DNA of 64,000 bases from Actinomadura sp. NAK00032 (GCF_013364275.1 NZ_CP054932.1:5580001-5644000); one strand, 5' to 3'. Numbered from the stretch's first letter, positions 1 through 9,309 are shown. The notes: a model not told the origin generated them from the sequence alone. Translations and numbers: made by a program.

Positions 1-24
1 GGTCGGGGCGGCTCCGGGGCCGGC

Positions 25-1656
25 TCAGCGGGTGGCGGACGTCCCGCCGATGCGGTCCCGCCGGACGACCACGCCCAGCAACTCGCGGTCGGCCGTGTCC
101 GCCGTGACTCCCTCCGAGCGCAGCCGGTGCTTCTCGACCTTGTTCGTCGGCGTGTGCGGCAGCGCGCCGACCACCCGGACATAGCGCGGCACCATGAAGT
201 GCGCCATGCGCGGGATCAGGAAGCGCAGCAGCTCGGCGGGGTCGACCGCCTCGCCGTCCACGGGCGCGACGACCGCGAGCACGTCGTCCTCGCCGTGCGG
301 GCTCGGCACCGCGACCACCGCGGCCTCCCGGACCGACGGATGCGCCAGCAGCTCGGCCTCCACCTCGGCCGAGGAGATGTTCTCGCCGCGGCGCCGGATC
401 GTGTCGCCCATCCGGTCCACGAAGAAGTACTCGCCGTCCACCGTGCGGAAGGCGTCCCCGGTGTGGAACCAGCCGTTGCGCCAGGCCCGCGCCGTCGCCT
501 CGGGCATCCCGAGGTAGCCGGAGTTCATCGCCCAGGGCTGGGCGGTGCGCAGCACCAGCTCACCGACCTCCCCGTCGGGGACCGCCCGGTCGTGCTCGTC
601 GACGACCCGGGCCTCGACACCCGGCCGCAGCCGCCCGGACGTGCCCGGCACCCCCGGATCGGGCCCGGAGATGATCGGGATCGAGACCTCCGTCATGTTG
701 AACATGGCGACGACGTCGACGCCGAAGCGCTCGGCGAACGCCGCGCTGTCCTCGATGAGCGGGATCATGAAGACGCGCCGGAGCGGGTGCGCGCGGTCCT
801 CCGGTGACGGCGGGCGCTTGCCGAGGAACGTCGCCATCACGCCGAGCAGCGTGACGTGCGTGGTCCCCGTCGCGCGGACGGCCGGCCAGAACGACTCGGT
901 GTCGAACGCGCTCACCAGGCTGATCCCGCCGCCGAACAGCAGCGCGGCGTAGGTCCCGATGGTGCCGCCCGCGTGGAAGAGCGGCAGGTTCACCATGTAG
1001 CGGTCGGCCGCCCCGAAACCCCCGAACGCGGCGCGCGCGCACGCCGCGAGCTGGACGTACGAGCACAGGACGCCCTTCGACGGCCCGGTCGTCCCGGACG
1101 TCAGGATCACCGCGTACGGGTCCCACGGCCGGGACGGCGCCTCCGGGCGGAATCCCGGGGCCGGCGCCGCCAGCGCCTCCGGGCCGAGCACTTCCAGCCC
1201 CGGCGCCTCCGGTCGGGCGTCGCGCGCTCCGAGCACCACCACGCGTTCCAGCGCGCCGGTGTCGATCTCGTCCAGTCGACTCGCCAGATCGGCGTGCACG
1301 ACCGCAGCCCGCGCTCCGGACAGCCGGATCGCGTGTTCGAGCAGCCCCCCGCGATAGGCGGTGTTGAGCGGGACGAGGGTGCAGCCCAGCAGGTTCGCGC
1401 CGAACCAGACGCGCAGCGCGTCGGGCCCGTTCGGCAGCCAGGAGACGACCATGTCACCCGGCCGCGCACCCAGGGCGTACAGCCCGGCGGCGACCCGCTC
1501 AGCCTCGGCCAGGGTCTCGGCGTACGTCCACCGCGGCCCGTCCTCGAAGACCGCGTACACCCGGTCGGGGTGCTCCGCGGCACGGCGGACGAGGAGCTCC
1601 CCGACCACGCAGCCCTCGGCCTCGGGCACCGCCGGGCCCCACCATTCATCGCTCAT
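25..1656 (-). CDS. Acyl-CoA ligase (AMP-binding, class I adenylate-forming)
   Basis: A 543-residue cytosolic enzyme expected to activate a carboxylic acid via an acyl-adenylate and pass it to coenzyme A. The phosphate-binding motif TSGTTGPSKG lies near residues 186-195, NMTE near 320, GWFHTGD near 395-401, the hinge DRMGDTIRRRGENIS near 414-428, and the catalytic Lys of the PTNK motif near 506. Length is normal for the family. It resembles the crotonobetaine/carnitine-CoA ligase branch, but the substrate cannot be read from sequence. It is the last gene of the Liv operon, 1 base after livF, which suggests that the imported compound is activated here. Confidence 0.9.
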   Translation of the reverse strand: MSDEWWGPAVPEAEGCVVGELLVRRAAEHPDRVYAVFEDGPRWTYAETLAEAERVAAGLYALGARPGDMVVSWLPNGPDALRVWFGANLLGCTLVPLNTAYRGGLLEHAIRLSGARAAVVHADLASRLDEIDTGALERVVVLGARDARPEAPGLEVLGPEALAAPAPGFRPEAPSRPWDPYAVILTSGTTGPSKGVLCSYVQLAACARAAFGGFGAADRYMVNLPLFHAGGTIGTYAALLFGGGISLVSAFDTESFWPAVRATGTTHVTLLGVMATFLGKRPPSPEDRAHPLRRVFMIPLIEDSAAFAERFGVDVVAMFNMTEVSIPIISGPDPGVPGTSGRLRPGVEARVVDEHDRAVPDGEVGELVLRTAQPWAMNSGYLGMPEATARAWRNGWFHTGDAFRTVDGEYFFVDRMGDTIRRRGENISSAEVEAELLAHPSVREAAVVAVPSPHGEDDVLAVVAPVDGEAVDPAELLRFLIPRMAHFMVPRYVRVVGALPHTPTNKVEKHRLRSEGVTADTADRELLGVVVRRDRIGGTSATR

Positions 1657-1657
1657 G

Positions 1658-2416
1658 TCACTCCTCGCTCCGCTGCCCGCCGGCCGCCGCCGCGCCCAGG
1701 TAGGCGGCCCGCAGCGCGGGGTCCGCCGCCAGCTCGGCGGCGTCCCCGGACGCCTCGACCCTGCCGTGCCGCATGACGAGCCCCCGGTCGGCGAGCGCCA
1801 GCGCCTGGCCGACGCGCTGCTCGACCAGGATCACCGTAAGGCCGTGCTCGCGGAGCCGGTCCACCACCGCGAACACCCGCTGGATGATCACGGGCGCCAG
1901 GCCGATGGACGGCTCGTCCAGCAGCAGCAGCCGGGGTTCGCGCATCAGCGCCTGGCCGATGGCGAGCATCTGCTGCTCCCCGCCGCTGAGCACCTCCGCG
2001 TAGGCGTCCATCCGCTCGCCCAGCACCGGGAACAGGTCGACGACCCGTTCCGTCCGCTCCCGCTCCACCCCGCGCCGGTTCGGGACGTTCCAGAGCCCGA
2101 GCCGCAGATGCTCGGCCACCGTGAGCCCGGTGAACAGGCGCCTCCCCTCGGGGATGTGGACGAGGCCGTGCGCCACGATCCGCTCGGGGCTCCACCCGGT
2201 GATGTCGGCGCCGGCGAACCGCACCGACCCGGACGTGGGGCGCAGCAGCCCTGAGACGGTGCTGAGCAGGGTGGTCTTCCCCGCTCCGTTGCCGCCGACC
2301 ACCGCGAAGATCTCGCCCGTCCGGACCGTGAGGTCCACCGAGCGGACGACCGGCACCGCCCCGTAGCCGGAGCTCAGCCCGGACACGCTGATCAGTTCCT
2401 CGCCCTGCGCCGTCAT
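1658..2416 (-). CDS. livF: Branched-chain amino acid-type ABC transporter ATPase LivF
   Basis: A 252-residue ATPase of the hydrophobic amino acid transporter family. It powers the LivH/LivM channel from the cytoplasmic face. Walker A is GGNGAGKTT (near residues 40-48), the signature is LSGGEQQ, and Walker B LLLLDEPSIGL follows. The C-terminal HGRVEASGDAAEL segment is typical of LivF. It overlaps the upstream LivM-LivG stop by 4 bases (ATGA), so translation is probably coupled. In this operon the substrate may be a non-amino-acid carboxylate, because a CoA ligase follows. Confidence 0.93.
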   Translation of the reverse strand: MTAQGEELISVSGLSSGYGAVPVVRSVDLTVRTGEIFAVVGGNGAGKTTLLSTVSGLLRPTSGSVRFAGADITGWSPERIVAHGLVHIPEGRRLFTGLTVAEHLRLGLWNVPNRRGVERERTERVVDLFPVLGERMDAYAEVLSGGEQQMLAIGQALMREPRLLLLDEPSIGLAPVIIQRVFAVVDRLREHGLTVILVEQRVGQALALADRGLVMRHGRVEASGDAAELAADPALRAAYLGAAAAGGQRSEE

Positions 2417-4269
2417 GCGGGTGCCCCCAAGTACAGTTCGACGACCCGCGCGTCGCCGAGGGCCTCCTGCGGCGCCCCCGACGTCACCAGCTCGCCCCGG
2501 TCCAGGACCGTCACCACGTCCGCGACGTTCGCGACGAGTTCGATGTGGTGTTCCACCAGGACGACGGTGGTGCCGGCGTCGCGGATCGCGCGGATCAGGC
2601 GTCCCAGCGCCTCCAGCTCCCGCGGGGTGAGCCCGGCCGCCGGCTCGTCCATCAGCAGCAGGCGCGGCCGCGCCATCAGGGCCCGCGCCACCTCCAGCAG
2701 CCGCTGCTCGCCGTGCGGCAGCGCGGCGGCCTCCTCGTCCGCCCGCCGGGCCAGGCCGTGGCCGGCCAGGAGCCGGTCGGCCTCCGCCACCAGCGCGGCC
2801 CGCTCGCGGCGGGCCCGCGGCAGCCGCAGGACGGTCGCCGGCCCGCCCGCCCGTTCGCGCGCGTAGGCGCCGAGCAGGACATTGTCGCGCAGGCTCGACG
2901 CCCCGAGCAGCCGCGGCGTCTGGAAGACGCGCGCGACACCGCGCCGGGCGAGCCGCTCGGCGGTGGCCCCGCTGACGTCCTCGGCGCCGAGGAGGATCCG
3001 TCCCTCATCCTGCCGCAGCAGGCGGCTGATCACATTGAGCAGGGTCGTCTTCCCCGACCCGTTCGGCCCGACGATCGCGTGCACCTTGCCGGGCTCGATG
3101 GTGAGGTCGACGCCGCGCAGGGCGTGCACGCCGCCGAAGGACTTGCGGACGCCGGACAGTTCGACGCCGAGCGGTTCGCCGCGCGGCGGCCCCACCTCCG
3201 CGGCGTCCTCCACGGCGATGTCTTCCACGGCGGCGTCCTCCACGGCGGCGTCCTCGACGGCGGTGTCCTCCACGGCATCGGCGGCGTAACCGGAGGCAGG
3301 CACGCGGCCGCTCCGGTAACGCGCCCGCAACTTGTCCCACGCCCCCGCGATGCCCTGCGGCGCGTAAACCATCAGCACGAGCAGCGCCGCGCCGTAGATG
3401 AGGCCGCGCCACTCCGCCAGGCCCGTCAGCAACTCCGGGAGCGCGAAGAACAGCAGGGTGCCGATGATCGGGCCCGCCAGGCGCGCCGCGCCGCCGATGA
3501 TGACCACCAGCAGGAAGAGGATCGAGAAGTCGAGCGTGAAGTCGTCGGGCGTGACCAGCCCGTGGTGGACGGCCAGCAGCGCCCCGCCCATCCCGGCGGT
3601 GGCGCCGCCGCAGGCGAACGCGAACAGCTTCGTCCGCGCGGGGCCGACGCCGACGCTCCGCGCCATCTCCGGCGCGTCCCGGACGGCCATCATGCCCCGG
3701 CCCAGGCGGGAGTCGACGATGTTGCGGACCATGACGAACAGTACGACGTTCACGGCGATGACCAGCCAGAGGACGTCCCGCTCCCCCAACTCCCACGACC
3801 CGATCGCAGGCCGCGGTATGCCGACCAGCCCGGACCAGCCCCCGGTCAGCCCCTCGAACTCGACCAGCAGGCTGCGCACCGCCATCGCCGCGCCGAGCGT
3901 CACCAGGGCGATGTACCAGGACGACAGCCGGAACGCGGGAAGCGCCATCAGCGTCCCGGCGGCCGTGGTGACCACCACCGCCGCGGGGGCCGCCGCCCAG
4001 AACGCCCAGCCGTGGTCGACCATGAGGGCGCCGGTCGTGTAGGCGCCGACGGCGACCAGCGCGCCCTGGCCGAGCGAGACCTGGCCGGTGTAGCCGAACA
4101 TGATGTTCAGCCCCGTCCCCACCACCACGTAGATCGCGGCCGTGGTGGCGAGGTAGGTGATCGTGGGGTCGCCGCTCACCAGCGGCAGCACGGCGGCCGC
4201 CGCCAGGAGGACGAGCCAGGGGGCGGCACGCCGCACGGTGCCGGACCGGGTCCGGAGGATTTCAGACAT
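2413..4269 (-). CDS. LivM permease fused to LivG ATPase
   Basis: A 618-residue fusion. Residues ~1-330 are a LivM-type membrane permease: many hydrophobic segments and the family motif NIMFGYTGQVSLGQGA. Residues ~375-618 are a LivG-type ATPase with Walker A GPNGSGKTT, a degenerate signature LPHGEQ and Walker B LLLMDEPAAGL. The two halves are joined by an acidic linker of five VED(T/A/I)A repeats. I chose the ATG at 4269 because it overlaps the livH stop by 8 bases and begins MSEILRTRSG; longer readings run back through livH. LivM-LivG fusions are known in actinobacteria. The repeat linker is the unusual part. Confidence 0.9.
   Translation of the reverse strand: MSEILRTRSGTVRRAAPWLVLLAAAAVLPLVSGDPTITYLATTAAIYVVVGTGLNIMFGYTGQVSLGQGALVAVGAYTTGALMVDHGWAFWAAAPAAVVVTTAAGTLMALPAFRLSSWYIALVTLGAAMAVRSLLVEFEGLTGGWSGLVGIPRPAIGSWELGERDVLWLVIAVNVVLFVMVRNIVDSRLGRGMMAVRDAPEMARSVGVGPARTKLFAFACGGATAGMGGALLAVHHGLVTPDDFTLDFSILFLLVVIIGGAARLAGPIIGTLLFFALPELLTGLAEWRGLIYGAALLVLMVYAPQGIAGAWDKLRARYRSGRVPASGYAADAVEDTAVEDAAVEDAAVEDIAVEDAAEVGPPRGEPLGVELSGVRKSFGGVHALRGVDLTIEPGKVHAIVGPNGSGKTTLLNVISRLLRQDEGRILLGAEDVSGATAERLARRGVARVFQTPRLLGASSLRDNVLLGAYARERAGGPATVLRLPRARRERAALVAEADRLLAGHGLARRADEEAAALPHGEQRLLEVARALMARPRLLLMDEPAAGLTPRELEALGRLIRAIRDAGTTVVLVEHHIELVANVADVVTVLDRGELVTSGAPQEALGDARVVELYLGAPA
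3201..3275 (-). repeat. Five 15-bp in-frame tandem repeats (VED linker)
   Basis: Five contiguous 15-bp units of the form CGGCGTCCTCCACGG (plus strand) with a few substitutions. They encode the VED(T/A/I)A linker between the permease and ATPase halves. The period is a multiple of three, so copy-number change would alter linker length without shifting frame. Confidence 0.85.
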
Positions 4270-5137
4270 GACGCTGCACCGCCAGACCGCGCAGGCCGTT
4301 GGGCCGGACCAGCAGGATGAGCAGCATCGCCGCGAACAGTACGACCGACTGCGAACCGGGCGAGGCGTAGGCGGCGCCGGCGGCCTCGACGGTGCCGAGC
4401 ACCCACCCGGCCACCAGCACACCGCGATTGTCGCCGATCCCGCCGACCGCCAGGGCGGCGAACCCCTTGATCAGCAGGCCGAGGCCCATCGTCACCGAGG
4501 CCAGCAGCAGCGGCGCCGCCAGCACTCCGGTGAGCCCCGCCAGGGCGCCGCCGAGCAGGAAGGAACGCCGGGTCAGCGCCCTCGGGTCGATGCCGCGCAG
4601 CCGGGCGCCGTCGCGGTCGGCGGCCACCGCGCGCAGCGCGGTGCCGAGCCGGGAGCGGTCCAGCAGGCCGAGCAGCAGCACCACGGCGACGGCGACCGCC
4701 ACCACCGCGACCTGGTAGCTGGAGAACCGGACCCCCGCCACGTGATTGACGTCCAGGGACAGCGGCCACGGCGGCGCGACGGTGCTCGGCTGGTCCGTCC
4801 AGAGCCGTCCGGCGGCCTCCGCGATCAGCAGCGAGAACGCCAGCGTGGTGATCACCCAGCCGGCGGCGTGGGACGACCGGCGCAGCACCGGGGTGACCGC
4901 CACCCGCTCCTCGGCCAGCGCCACGACCGCGACGACTGCCATCGCGCAGACCGCGGCGATCCCCCAGGGGAGCCCGCCGATCGGAGTGGCGGCCATCAGC
5001 ATCGCGCCGATCATGATGAGCTCGCCCTGCGCGAAGTTCACCACGTTCGTCGGCCGGTGCAGCACGTTGAAGCCCATCGCGACGAGGCCGTACAGGCTGC
5101 CGAAGACGAGCCCGGCGACCAGGATGTCGGCGATCAT
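4262..5137 (-). CDS. livH: Branched-chain amino acid-type ABC permease LivH
   Basis: A 291-residue polytopic membrane permease, the partner of LivM. It begins MIADILVAGLVFGSLYGLVAMGFN and then has the LivH hallmark NVVNFAQGELIMIGA; seven to eight hydrophobic stretches follow. The ATG at 5137 lies 7 bases after the binding-protein stop. The gene overlaps the LivM-LivG start by 8 bases, so the operon is compact. The ribosome-binding site is weak, which fits translational coupling to the gene before it. Confidence 0.92.
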   Translation of the reverse strand: MIADILVAGLVFGSLYGLVAMGFNVLHRPTNVVNFAQGELIMIGAMLMAATPIGGLPWGIAAVCAMAVVAVVALAEERVAVTPVLRRSSHAAGWVITTLAFSLLIAEAAGRLWTDQPSTVAPPWPLSLDVNHVAGVRFSSYQVAVVAVAVAVVLLLGLLDRSRLGTALRAVAADRDGARLRGIDPRALTRRSFLLGGALAGLTGVLAAPLLLASVTMGLGLLIKGFAALAVGGIGDNRGVLVAGWVLGTVEAAGAAYASPGSQSVVLFAAMLLILLVRPNGLRGLAVQRHV

Positions 5138-5144
5138 CGGACGG

Positions 5145-6383
5145 TCACACCCCGTCCGCGCGCCGGCGCAGGACCCCGCCCAGGCTCTCCGGCTCCTTCG
5201 CCGACATGAGGGTCCCGATGGTGATGTCCTCGTCGGCGATGCCGGAGTGCCGCTTCGCGGTGAACGACACCTTCGCCCGGATGCCCTGGTGGCCGCTGAC
5301 CTTGTCGAGGGCGGCCTTGAGCTTGGCCGGATCGGTGCTCTTGGTGTCCCCGACGACCTCGGCCATCAGCATCATGTAGTCGTAGTAGGGGCTGGTCACC
5401 GCCGAGTACCCGAGGCCGGCGGTGTCCGGGTGCTTGTTGATGCGCTCGACCAGCTTGCGCACCTCCGCGGACGGCTTCTCCTGGTCGGTGTAGGTGAGCC
5501 CGCGGTAGGTGGTGCCGAAGAAGCCGTCGAGCAGCGGGCGCGGGAACTCGCCGAGCGCGTCGATGTAGTTGAGGTCGTGAGACACGATCACCGGGTGGAA
5601 GTCGCTCGCCGCCATCGCCCGCAGGATCAGGACCGTCGCCTGCGGCTGGCCGGTGAACAGCCCCAGCCCGTCCACGCCGGCGCGTTCCAGGTTGCGGACG
5701 AACGGCGTCATGTCGGAGGCGTCCACCTCGAACACCTCGACCGCGACCGGCTTGGCGGAGTAGGCGTCCCGCAGCGTCCGGACGACGGCGTCCCGGATCG
5801 AGGTGCCGAACTCCGAGTTCTCCACGATGATGCCGATCTTGCGCAGCCCGCGGACCTCGTGCAGGAAGCGCGCCGCGACCCTGGCCTGCTGCGCGGTGTT
5901 GTAGACCAGCTGATAGTGGTGCGGGAAGCGGTCGCCGTCCCCGAGCAGTTCCGCGCCGCCCCACGCCGACTGGATCAGCTTCGCGCGGGAGAGCGCCGTC
6001 ACCGACGCCAGCACCTGTGAGCTCCCGGTCGGGCCGACCACGAAGGTGGGCTCGTCCCGGATCAGCCGCTGCGCCACCGCCGGCTGGCTGGCCGGGCTCC
6101 CCTTGTCGTCGTGCTCGGTGACCTGAACGGCCTCCCCGAGCAGCCCGCCGGCCGCCTTGATGTCCTCCAAGGCGAGCCTCGCGCCGACGTAGATCGGCTT
6201 GTAGGCGGCGGCGAGCCGGCCGGTCTTCGGCTCCACCCACCCGATCCGGGCGGCCTTCGCCCCGCCGCCCCCAGAACTCCCGCACGCCGCCGTTCCCAGC
6301 CCGACCACGCCGAGCGCGGCGGCGGACGCGGCGCCCGCCAGGAACCCGCGCCGGGACATCCCGTCCGTCCGGTAAGTGACCAA
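5145..6383 (-). CDS. Extracellular ligand-binding protein of the Liv-type transporter
   Basis: A 412-residue type I periplasmic-binding-fold protein (LivK-like) that captures the substrate outside the membrane. The N-terminus has a twin-arginine-like signal (MSRRGFLAGAASAAALG) followed by a lipobox ending in Cys (GTAACG), so it is probably an exported lipoprotein. A TTG at 6383 is preferred as start because GGAGG sits 5 bases upstream. The ATG eight codons in would lie about 29 bases from that site. It is the first gene of the operon. Remote Liv-type proteins bind aromatic or aliphatic acids as well as amino acids, so the ligand is unknown. Confidence 0.9.
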   Translation of the reverse strand: MVTYRTDGMSRRGFLAGAASAAALGVVGLGTAACGSSGGGGAKAARIGWVEPKTGRLAAAYKPIYVGARLALEDIKAAGGLLGEAVQVTEHDDKGSPASQPAVAQRLIRDEPTFVVGPTGSSQVLASVTALSRAKLIQSAWGGAELLGDGDRFPHHYQLVYNTAQQARVAARFLHEVRGLRKIGIIVENSEFGTSIRDAVVRTLRDAYSAKPVAVEVFEVDASDMTPFVRNLERAGVDGLGLFTGQPQATVLILRAMAASDFHPVIVSHDLNYIDALGEFPRPLLDGFFGTTYRGLTYTDQEKPSAEVRKLVERINKHPDTAGLGYSAVTSPYYDYMMLMAEVVGDTKSTDPAKLKAALDKVSGHQGIRAKVSFTAKRHSGIADEDITIGTLMSAKEPESLGGVLRRRADGV

Positions 6384-6403
6384 GGCCGCCTCCTCGATTT
6401 GGT

Positions 6404-6421
6404 GTATGAACGTTTGTATAC
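6404..6421. promoter_or_regulatory. Imperfect palindrome in the Liv operon leader
   Basis: GTATGAACGTTTGTATAC has GTAT/ATAC outer arms and an AACGTT core. It lies 20-38 bases upstream of the binding-protein start, in an A/T-rich patch of an otherwise GC-rich leader. Size and placement suit a TetR/FadR-type operator overlapping a promoter (TATACA reads as a possible -10 on the minus strand). No regulator gene is adjacent. Confidence 0.4.
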
Positions 6422-6806
6422 TTCCCCCCGATCCACGTCAAGGGACGTCTGGCAGTTCCCGAAGGCCCGCGAGCCGTGCGGAGAACCCCAGAAGCCCGGC
6501 CCGAGCGATGGGTGGGCCAGGTAGCGGGCCTTGGCGCGGAGTGGAAGGTCACCGCCGGGTCGAAGTTCGACAGGATCTCTGGGGCTGGCCCAGATCTCGT
6601 GATTCGGCAGCGGCGCCCGCCCGTGGCCTACTTGCACGACGGCGACCTCGGCGCGTCCAGCTGTCCAACTGCGTCCGCAACATCGAGCCCGGACGGTCCG
6701 CCTCGCGCGCAGAGGGGGGATCCTGCACGCCGCCGAGATCCAACGCGAGCGCGAGCTTCCCGCCGCACCGCAGCACTACGCGCAGCCGATTCGGACACCC
6801 GCAGTC
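6422..6806. other. Non-coding stretch at left edge of the accessory region
   Basis: About 385 bases without a credible gene. All frames read as arginine/serine-rich shadow translation, and no tRNA, IS end or terminator is recognised. It marks the change from the compact Liv operon to the accessory region. Confidence 0.5.
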
Positions 6807-8342
6807 ATGGTCAGATCGACCGATTCTCGTGAACTCGTTGCGGCAAACATCTTCATGGACTGGTCTAGCAAGATGCAGCGCTGGACGAAGCTCAACGATC
6901 GCCAACTGGATGTTCTGCGGCGCATCGACACCGGCACTGACCCGGTGACCCGCCGAGATCACGACCTTGCACACACCGTGTACGCGCTGCGGCGACGAGG
7001 ACTGGTGACCACGCCGATCGAAGACGGCACCTGGCGGGCCGAGATCACCGAAGCGGGCCGCCACTACCTGGAGCACGGACGCTTTCCGGAGACGACCGAA
7101 ACGCCGCCGTCATCCGTCAAGCAGCCGATCGTCACCGCGGCCGCACTCGTTCGGCAGTTGCGAGAGGAAGGCACCGTCCGCGTGCTCCAGCCAGACGAAC
7201 GCACCCGCGCCGCCTACCGGAAGGCCATACACGCGATCAAACAGGGCGCTCTGGTGCCGGAGGGGTTCGAATTGCTCCACACCGGTCGATCGAGCGGCGA
7301 CCTGATCATCCGACTCTCGGACGGAAGCCCAGAAGCTCAAACCGAATGGAACCGCATCCGGCTCGGCGCCCGAGACCTGGTCAGCGACCCCGCTGGCCTG
7401 GCAGGGATGCTCGCGACCAACCCCGAAATTCTCCAAGTCTCCGAAGGAGAACGGCAACGGGCCCTGCGGATCGTCCAGTCCCTGGCCGGCGAGGCCGAAC
7501 AGCGCGGCCATCGACTCGCTCTGTCACGGAAACGCAAGCCACGTGGTCTCTTCCTGCAACTGAACGGCGGGCACCGTTTCGATGTAGCGCTCAGCGAAGA
7601 GCACGAGGAAATGGAGCTGGTACCTGATGTGCCAGGAAAGCAGCAACGCCGCCTGTATTCCTGGCAGCGGGTAGAACCCGAGGTCATATCGAAGCCGACC
7701 GGCCGACTACGGCTCACCCTGACCGTTCACCACGGCAAGGACGTGACATGGACGGACAACAACAAATCACGCCTCGAAGCCCGCTTGCTAGACATAATCA
7801 AGAAGGCAGAGGAGGCCGCAAAGGACGCAGAGCATCGAAAGCAACAGGCCGAACGAGAACACGCGGAATTCCTCGCGGAACTAGACAGAGAGAAGGCCGA
7901 GACCGAAGCCCGCTGGCGAGCCGCGATGGCCCAGGCAACGGAACAAGTAACCGAAGAACATCGACTCCGGGTCCTCACAGTGCTCCGGGAAGGCTGGAAC
8001 TCGGCCCGGGAGATCCGCGAACTGTGCGACGCGTTGGACACCGCGAACTCAGGACACCCGAACCACGTAGAGGCGGCCCAGATCCGATCCTGGCTCGACT
8101 GGGCGCGTGCGCTCGCCGATCGGCTGGACCCGGTCAAGAACCTCCCTCGCCTGGCCGACTCCCAGTTCGAGTTCGAGCCACAACCCGACGATCTACGCCC
8201 CTACCTCGGAGACTGGAGCCCAGAGGGCCCATACCAGGAATACCGCCGCCCCCACTCAGGAACACAGCAGTCCGTCAGCGACCTCTACCGGGAGGGCTGG
8301 AGATACGGACGCCCAGGTCGCGCGCAATGGTGGCGGCGATAG
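6807..8342 (+). CDS. Orphan protein with N-terminal helix-turn-helix-like region and coiled coil
   Basis: A 511-residue soluble protein that I cannot assign to a family. Residues ~25-90 (LNDRQLDVLRRI ... ITEAGRHYLEHG) read like a small winged-helix module. The middle (~120-320) is mixed alpha/beta. Residues ~325-385 are a charged Lys/Glu/Ala coiled coil, and the C-terminus is Trp/Tyr/Pro-rich. The ATG at 6807 lacks a clear ribosome-binding site; ATG 6855 (MDWSSKMQRW) is an equally good start. Third-position G+C is visibly lower than in the Liv operon. Its end overlaps the convergent 280-residue gene by 68 bases. Confidence 0.7.
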   Translation: MVRSTDSRELVAANIFMDWSSKMQRWTKLNDRQLDVLRRIDTGTDPVTRRDHDLAHTVYALRRRGLVTTPIEDGTWRAEITEAGRHYLEHGRFPETTETPPSSVKQPIVTAAALVRQLREEGTVRVLQPDERTRAAYRKAIHAIKQGALVPEGFELLHTGRSSGDLIIRLSDGSPEAQTEWNRIRLGARDLVSDPAGLAGMLATNPEILQVSEGERQRALRIVQSLAGEAEQRGHRLALSRKRKPRGLFLQLNGGHRFDVALSEEHEEMELVPDVPGKQQRRLYSWQRVEPEVISKPTGRLRLTLTVHHGKDVTWTDNNKSRLEARLLDIIKKAEEAAKDAEHRKQQAEREHAEFLAELDREKAETEARWRAAMAQATEQVTEEHRLRVLTVLREGWNSAREIRELCDALDTANSGHPNHVEAAQIRSWLDWARALADRLDPVKNLPRLADSQFEFEPQPDDLRPYLGDWSPEGPYQEYRRPHSGTQQSVSDLYREGWRYGRPGRAQWWRR

Positions 8343-9117
8343 CGTGGTGGCCCTTTCGCCGCAGCGCGGCGACGGCGGCTTCCACCACCGCACCCAGCCG
8401 GTCGACCTCGGCTCGCAGCGCCTCCAACTCGTCGTAGCGGTCGGTGGCCTCCTCCCCGCACCACTCGTGCAGGACCCGAGCGACGGCCTCCCAGCGTTCG
8501 AGCTTCCGCGAGGTACGGAGCCTGCCGTACGTTGCATTCTCGTGCTCGTCCCGAACCTCCGCCATCCTGTGGAGAACAGCCGGCAGCACGTCATTGGGTC
8601 GCCGGAGCGCGATCCGTGCCGCGATCCGCATCGTCATGGGCCAAGCCGCGATGTAGGTGCCGTGCCTGTCCCTGAAGCCGTCCGCGCCATCGCCCAGTTC
8701 CGCCTCGTCCCACCCCAGCCATTCCGCTGCCTTGGCCGGCTCGGCTACCTCGAGAACACCCGCCCCCGGTTTGGTCGCCCGAAAGCGGAACAAGCCGGTT
8801 GCCTTGACCGCGTTGAACACGTGCTTCGCCGCCTCGAGGGCCGCGGTTCCAAGGGCATGCTCCGAATTCTTGATCGCGGCTTCCAGGCGCTCGTCATCAC
8901 GCCGCACCCTCTCCACCTCGGCCCAGGTCACGGGCAACCGGTCAGGTGAAACCCACTCCTGGACGCCGGCATCCTCACCATCGAGCAACCGGACATGCAC
9001 ACAACCCGGGCGCCGCGGATGATCCAGGTACACGATCTCCACACGCACCAACCTCCCGCCACGAGTGTCGCCGCCGTCCCGGTATGCCCAGATCTCGCCG
9101 ATCTCCATGAAGCCCAT
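8275..9117 (-). CDS. Orphan protein, 280 residues
   Basis: Not recognised. The N-terminal ~60 residues (GEIWAYRDGGDTRGGRLVRV ... VHVRLLDG) look like a small beta-rich domain. Next come a helical middle with paired Trp residues (AAEWLGWDEAELGDG) and a C-terminal helical, probably coiled-coil segment (DELEALRAEVDRLGAVVEAAV). ATG 9117 or the ATG three codons later may be used; neither has a strong ribosome-binding site. It converges on and overlaps the 511-residue gene. The pair may belong to one mobile cassette, but nothing in the sequence gives a function. Confidence 0.65.
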   Translation of the reverse strand: MGFMEIGEIWAYRDGGDTRGGRLVRVEIVYLDHPRRPGCVHVRLLDGEDAGVQEWVSPDRLPVTWAEVERVRRDDERLEAAIKNSEHALGTAALEAAKHVFNAVKATGLFRFRATKPGAGVLEVAEPAKAAEWLGWDEAELGDGADGFRDRHGTYIAAWPMTMRIAARIALRRPNDVLPAVLHRMAEVRDEHENATYGRLRTSRKLERWEAVARVLHEWCGEEATDRYDELEALRAEVDRLGAVVEAAVAALRRKGHHAIAATIARDLGVRISSPPGRGR

Positions 9118-9309
9118 TGAAGACGCGCCACACCATCGGGCGGCGACTCCAACACGATTTCGTTATGGGCACTTTGGTGAGCCCGGCACGTGAACACCGT
9201 GGCCCCAGCCGTAGCACGGCTTCCGGACCGACCATCTAGCGCTGGCCGGCATCAGCCTCGAACCGACCCGCACCCGCTCAAGCCGCCGAGCCGAAGGAGA
9301 AACTTGACC

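Noticed and set aside
2545-4320. Plus-strand frame opposite livM-livG and livH
   Set aside because: Antisense of well-identified transporter genes; no motifs and no ribosome-binding site.
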